Positions 61,334 to 64,000 of a DNA stretch of 64,000 nt are shown here, piece by piece. Made by a program: the position numbers and the translations under genes. The number at the start of each line of letters is the position of its first letter. Position 1 is the stretch's first letter. The notes below the pieces were generated by a model that was not told the DNA's origin, did not search any database, and saw only the letters and a list, made by a program, of their open reading frames with translations. This stretch comes from Sinonovacula constricta. Its lineage: Eukaryota; Mollusca; Bivalvia; Cardiida; Solecurtidae. The stretch is taken from contig CM017556.1 of NCBI GenBank assembly GCA_007844125.1, positions 72,846,193 to 72,910,192 of the forward strand, read 5' to 3'.

Positions 61334-63149
61334 AACGTTATTATGAATTGCGGCAGTATTTAACCACAAATCAAACTGGCGCTGCGGAATAAAGGACACA
61401 GGCGAGTAATGTTACTAATAGAATGTTTGTATATTTAAATTTAAACATGGATACAAAGTATTTTAAACATTCACTAAGCAATCCTTTAACACGTACTTGC
61501 CTTAATATCATTGATAAACATTTAAATGAACAGTCTATATGTCTTTTATTTAAGAAAAAACAACAGTAGCTCTTTAACTGTTACTTAAAAAGACGTTCTT
61601 TATGCATTTCGTCAACAAATGTATTCGTTATTTATATACCTTCAAGAAACGTAACTGTTGCTAATTACATAACCCATTTTACATGTAACAACTTTACCCT
61701 AAATTACAGATAACTAGAATACTTTCATGGATTTGATTGAATTATTGGACTATGTTGGAGGTTGTCAACGTCTTACATCCTTTACCACTTAACTGTAGGT
61801 TTGACGTGGACACCGATCAAATAATCCGGGAAATATTGTACATAGACTCTTATTATTCAGTAAGAAATGTGACGCTGTATAAGTGTGTATAGTGTTGTAT
61901 TGCTTAATTAATATTATTAGATCGACAACAATAAACAAACTTTGCAAACTGTGGTAACACGTGTGCACCCAGCCTCAACTGGTGGACATAGCTACAGCCT
62001 GTCTAAGGAAGGGTCAAAGTTTCACAATCAATAAGACAATGTATTGAATGAATTCCATAGAACATGAATACTTGCTAATTTTATTCATTTCTGTTTAAAG
62101 AATGTAGTCCAAATTGCAACCTCAATATCGAGTGGGTGGTATAGAAATCTGAGTTGTTAAACCAAACATTGTGGTTTTTTTTATCCAGTACTGTTACTGA
62201 AAAGAATCAACAATATACTGCAAATGGCAGCCTCTGTATAAACTCAATATTCACAAAATAAGCATTCTAAACACAAAAATGGACAGTTGGGTAAAAACAA
62301 ATATCTCGAGCATTAGTATAATCATTAATAATTCTGTCACACAGTGTGAAATTATTGGATGAAATCTTGATTAAAAAGATGTATTTAGTCACAAAATTGA
62401 CACTTTATAAATGTATAATTTCTATAGAATGTATCTTATATTTTATAGAAGGGAGTGTTAACTATCTACATAGATTTAATCACTGTTAAGTATGTGATTA
62501 AGCTCAATATGCAAAATGCATTGTTAAAAAAATATTGTTTTGTGTTTCTTTTTTACAAGATGACTTTTTTTTGAAAACATCAACAAAAACAAAACATTTT
62601 ATCATACTGATATGTTTTCATCATCAGTTCATCATGGTTATCATGGAGACATAAATTTCATATAAATATAGAAAATATACATAAAATGAACAAAATATAT
62701 GCAAACATATTAAAATGCTATTTACTTAAGTCTAAAATTCAGAGTGCCAAGAAAACAATGAATATTTAAACATTTCATTACATTTTCAATCATTATTACA
62801 CTTAATTAATTTATGAAGCCTAATTGAAGGCAGGTTACCCACTGGTAGGCTAACACTTTGGAAAGGTGGCAGCTTTTATGTATATCTTAAATTTAAATCT
62901 CATTTGAAAGACGATGATTATAATACTCGAAAATAGTTAATGGGAAACCCAAAAGTAAATACCTAACAGTGTAATCAAATTTTAAACCATGTAACACAAA
63001 ATTGGAAGATCACATAAAGTTTATGCCTTATAAATTGATTGTGACGGATAAAATATTCATTATAAAATAGTTTAGTCTGTATATTGATATAAAAGTGTAC
63101 CATATATTCCATATTAACCATATGTCATTTATCGTGTACTTACTGAGTC

Positions 63150-63377
63150 CAGCTAATTAACCTTACCTGGAATCAGCGGCCATTTTTCATTGTTCATTCT
63201 GGAAGTGTTTCTGATTGATATGTTGCCCGATGGACTGTCCACAGTGAGAAGAATCTGATGACCACACAGAACCTTGCCATCTGTTTTGGTCCAAATTTGA
63301 TCTGGCCCAAGGGTCAAGCCACATTAAACACCATTGGTCACGTTAAAACCTTCGCACTGCTGCTACTAGACAACTAT
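63150..63377 (+). pseudogene. Truncated ARHGAP1 last-exon copy 3
   Basis: Exon-equivalent 63230-63377, with a one-base insertion (TGGACTGTCC) besides the shared acceptor loss and truncation. Confidence 0.9.
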
Positions 63378-64000
63378 AATCTCAGTTATTATATGCTCAA
63401 AGTTATTACATACTCGAACAATTGTAAATCGGTATGCTTATATTTTTATAGGTGTATACTGCAGTATTCTTACTTTATATATAAGTATGTGTGTGTTAAC
63501 ATTTATTTGGTTAAATCAGCATTCATCATCCTGATTTTGGACTCCATTTTAAGGGTGCATATGATACATCATCGTGCACTTTTATCAAGTGTTTATGGTA
63601 TAATGTTGAGGACATGACTCATAGTTGAAAATCTAGAATCTGTTACGTGTAATCACTGTTTACTTTGACTAAACTAAAAACAGTTAATCATAAATAACCT
63701 TTATGTTAAGGTCCATTTCCCAAAAATATCGTCAAAGAGATTCACTTCATACTTGGAGTACTTGTTCTGCCCTAAAGGTACATTTTGGAAGAGTTGTGAT
63801 CCCTTTTTCGACTTATAATTTACATAGTAAAATGGAATATACTGTCAACAGAAAGCTCTTGTTTTTATCTTCTAACATAATGTAAGTCCTAATATGTGCC
63901 TGAACATGTGTGTCTATCTTGTTATTATAATGCATCCCTGTGTTCCTGTCATCACTAATAACAGACATTCCTCAGGTCATTATGGAGATATTGACTAAAT
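63378..64000. repeat. Tandem U2/exon unit 4 (cut by window edge)
   Basis: The first 623 bp of a further unit, colinear with 59398-60020. Its U2 copy, if present, lies beyond the window. Confidence 0.9.

Larger units (their letters stand above)
59398..63377. repeat. Tandem U2/exon unit 3 (4.0 kb, internally deleted)
   Basis: Colinear with the other units but lacks about 600 bp that correspond to 51765-52384 (junction near 60747) and has an insertion of about 100 bp near 60880-60975 that the others lack. Confidence 0.9.

Overview
The window is eukaryotic nuclear DNA. It is AT-rich, its genes have GT-AG introns, and it carries an LTR retrotransposon, SINE and foldback debris, very many minisatellites and snRNA sequences. 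The protein sequence and the mollusc-type repeats suggest a lophotrochozoan, most likely a bivalve; that assignment is inference.

Layout. 1-5463: mostly featureless AT-rich intergenic DNA with an (AAT)n tract. 5464-13456: a nearly complete, young Ty3/gypsy-type LTR retrotransposon on the minus strand. It has 371-bp LTRs that differ at two positions, a flanking TTGA duplication, a tRNA-Lys-type primer site, gag, and pol in the -1 frame behind a canonical CCCAAAC slippery heptamer and a predicted H-type pseudoknot. Pol is broken by two in-frame stops. 13457-16230: intergenic DNA with a dispersed repeat that was hit by a 58-bp tRNA-like insertion, then the presumed promoter of the main gene.

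16231-47829 (+): one complete host gene, a p50RhoGAP/ARHGAP1 orthologue. I reconstructed 13 coding exons (1479 nt, 492 aa; 471 aa if the 63-nt exon 3 is skipped) encoding an acidic N-terminus, a BCH/CRAL-TRIO domain and a C-terminal RhoGAP domain with its arginine finger. Its introns are filled by about ten minisatellite arrays with units of about 30-89 bp. In intron 6 a 30-bp array of about 51 units runs directly into the exon 7 splice acceptor, and the acceptor is itself the last unit.

47830-64000: the long 3' UTR/flank is followed by a head-to-tail array of about 4-4.5-kb units. Each complete unit carries a U2 snRNA sequence on the minus strand and, at its end, a truncated copy of the last ARHGAP1 exon. 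The first U2 copy looks intact. The second and third share a 9-nt deletion that removes most of the branch-point recognition sequence and are probably pseudogenes. All three exon copies have lost the splice acceptor AG and end at the same internal point, where a 2.6-kb deletion joins exon to downstream flank across a TAT microhomology. The array continues beyond the right edge of the window.
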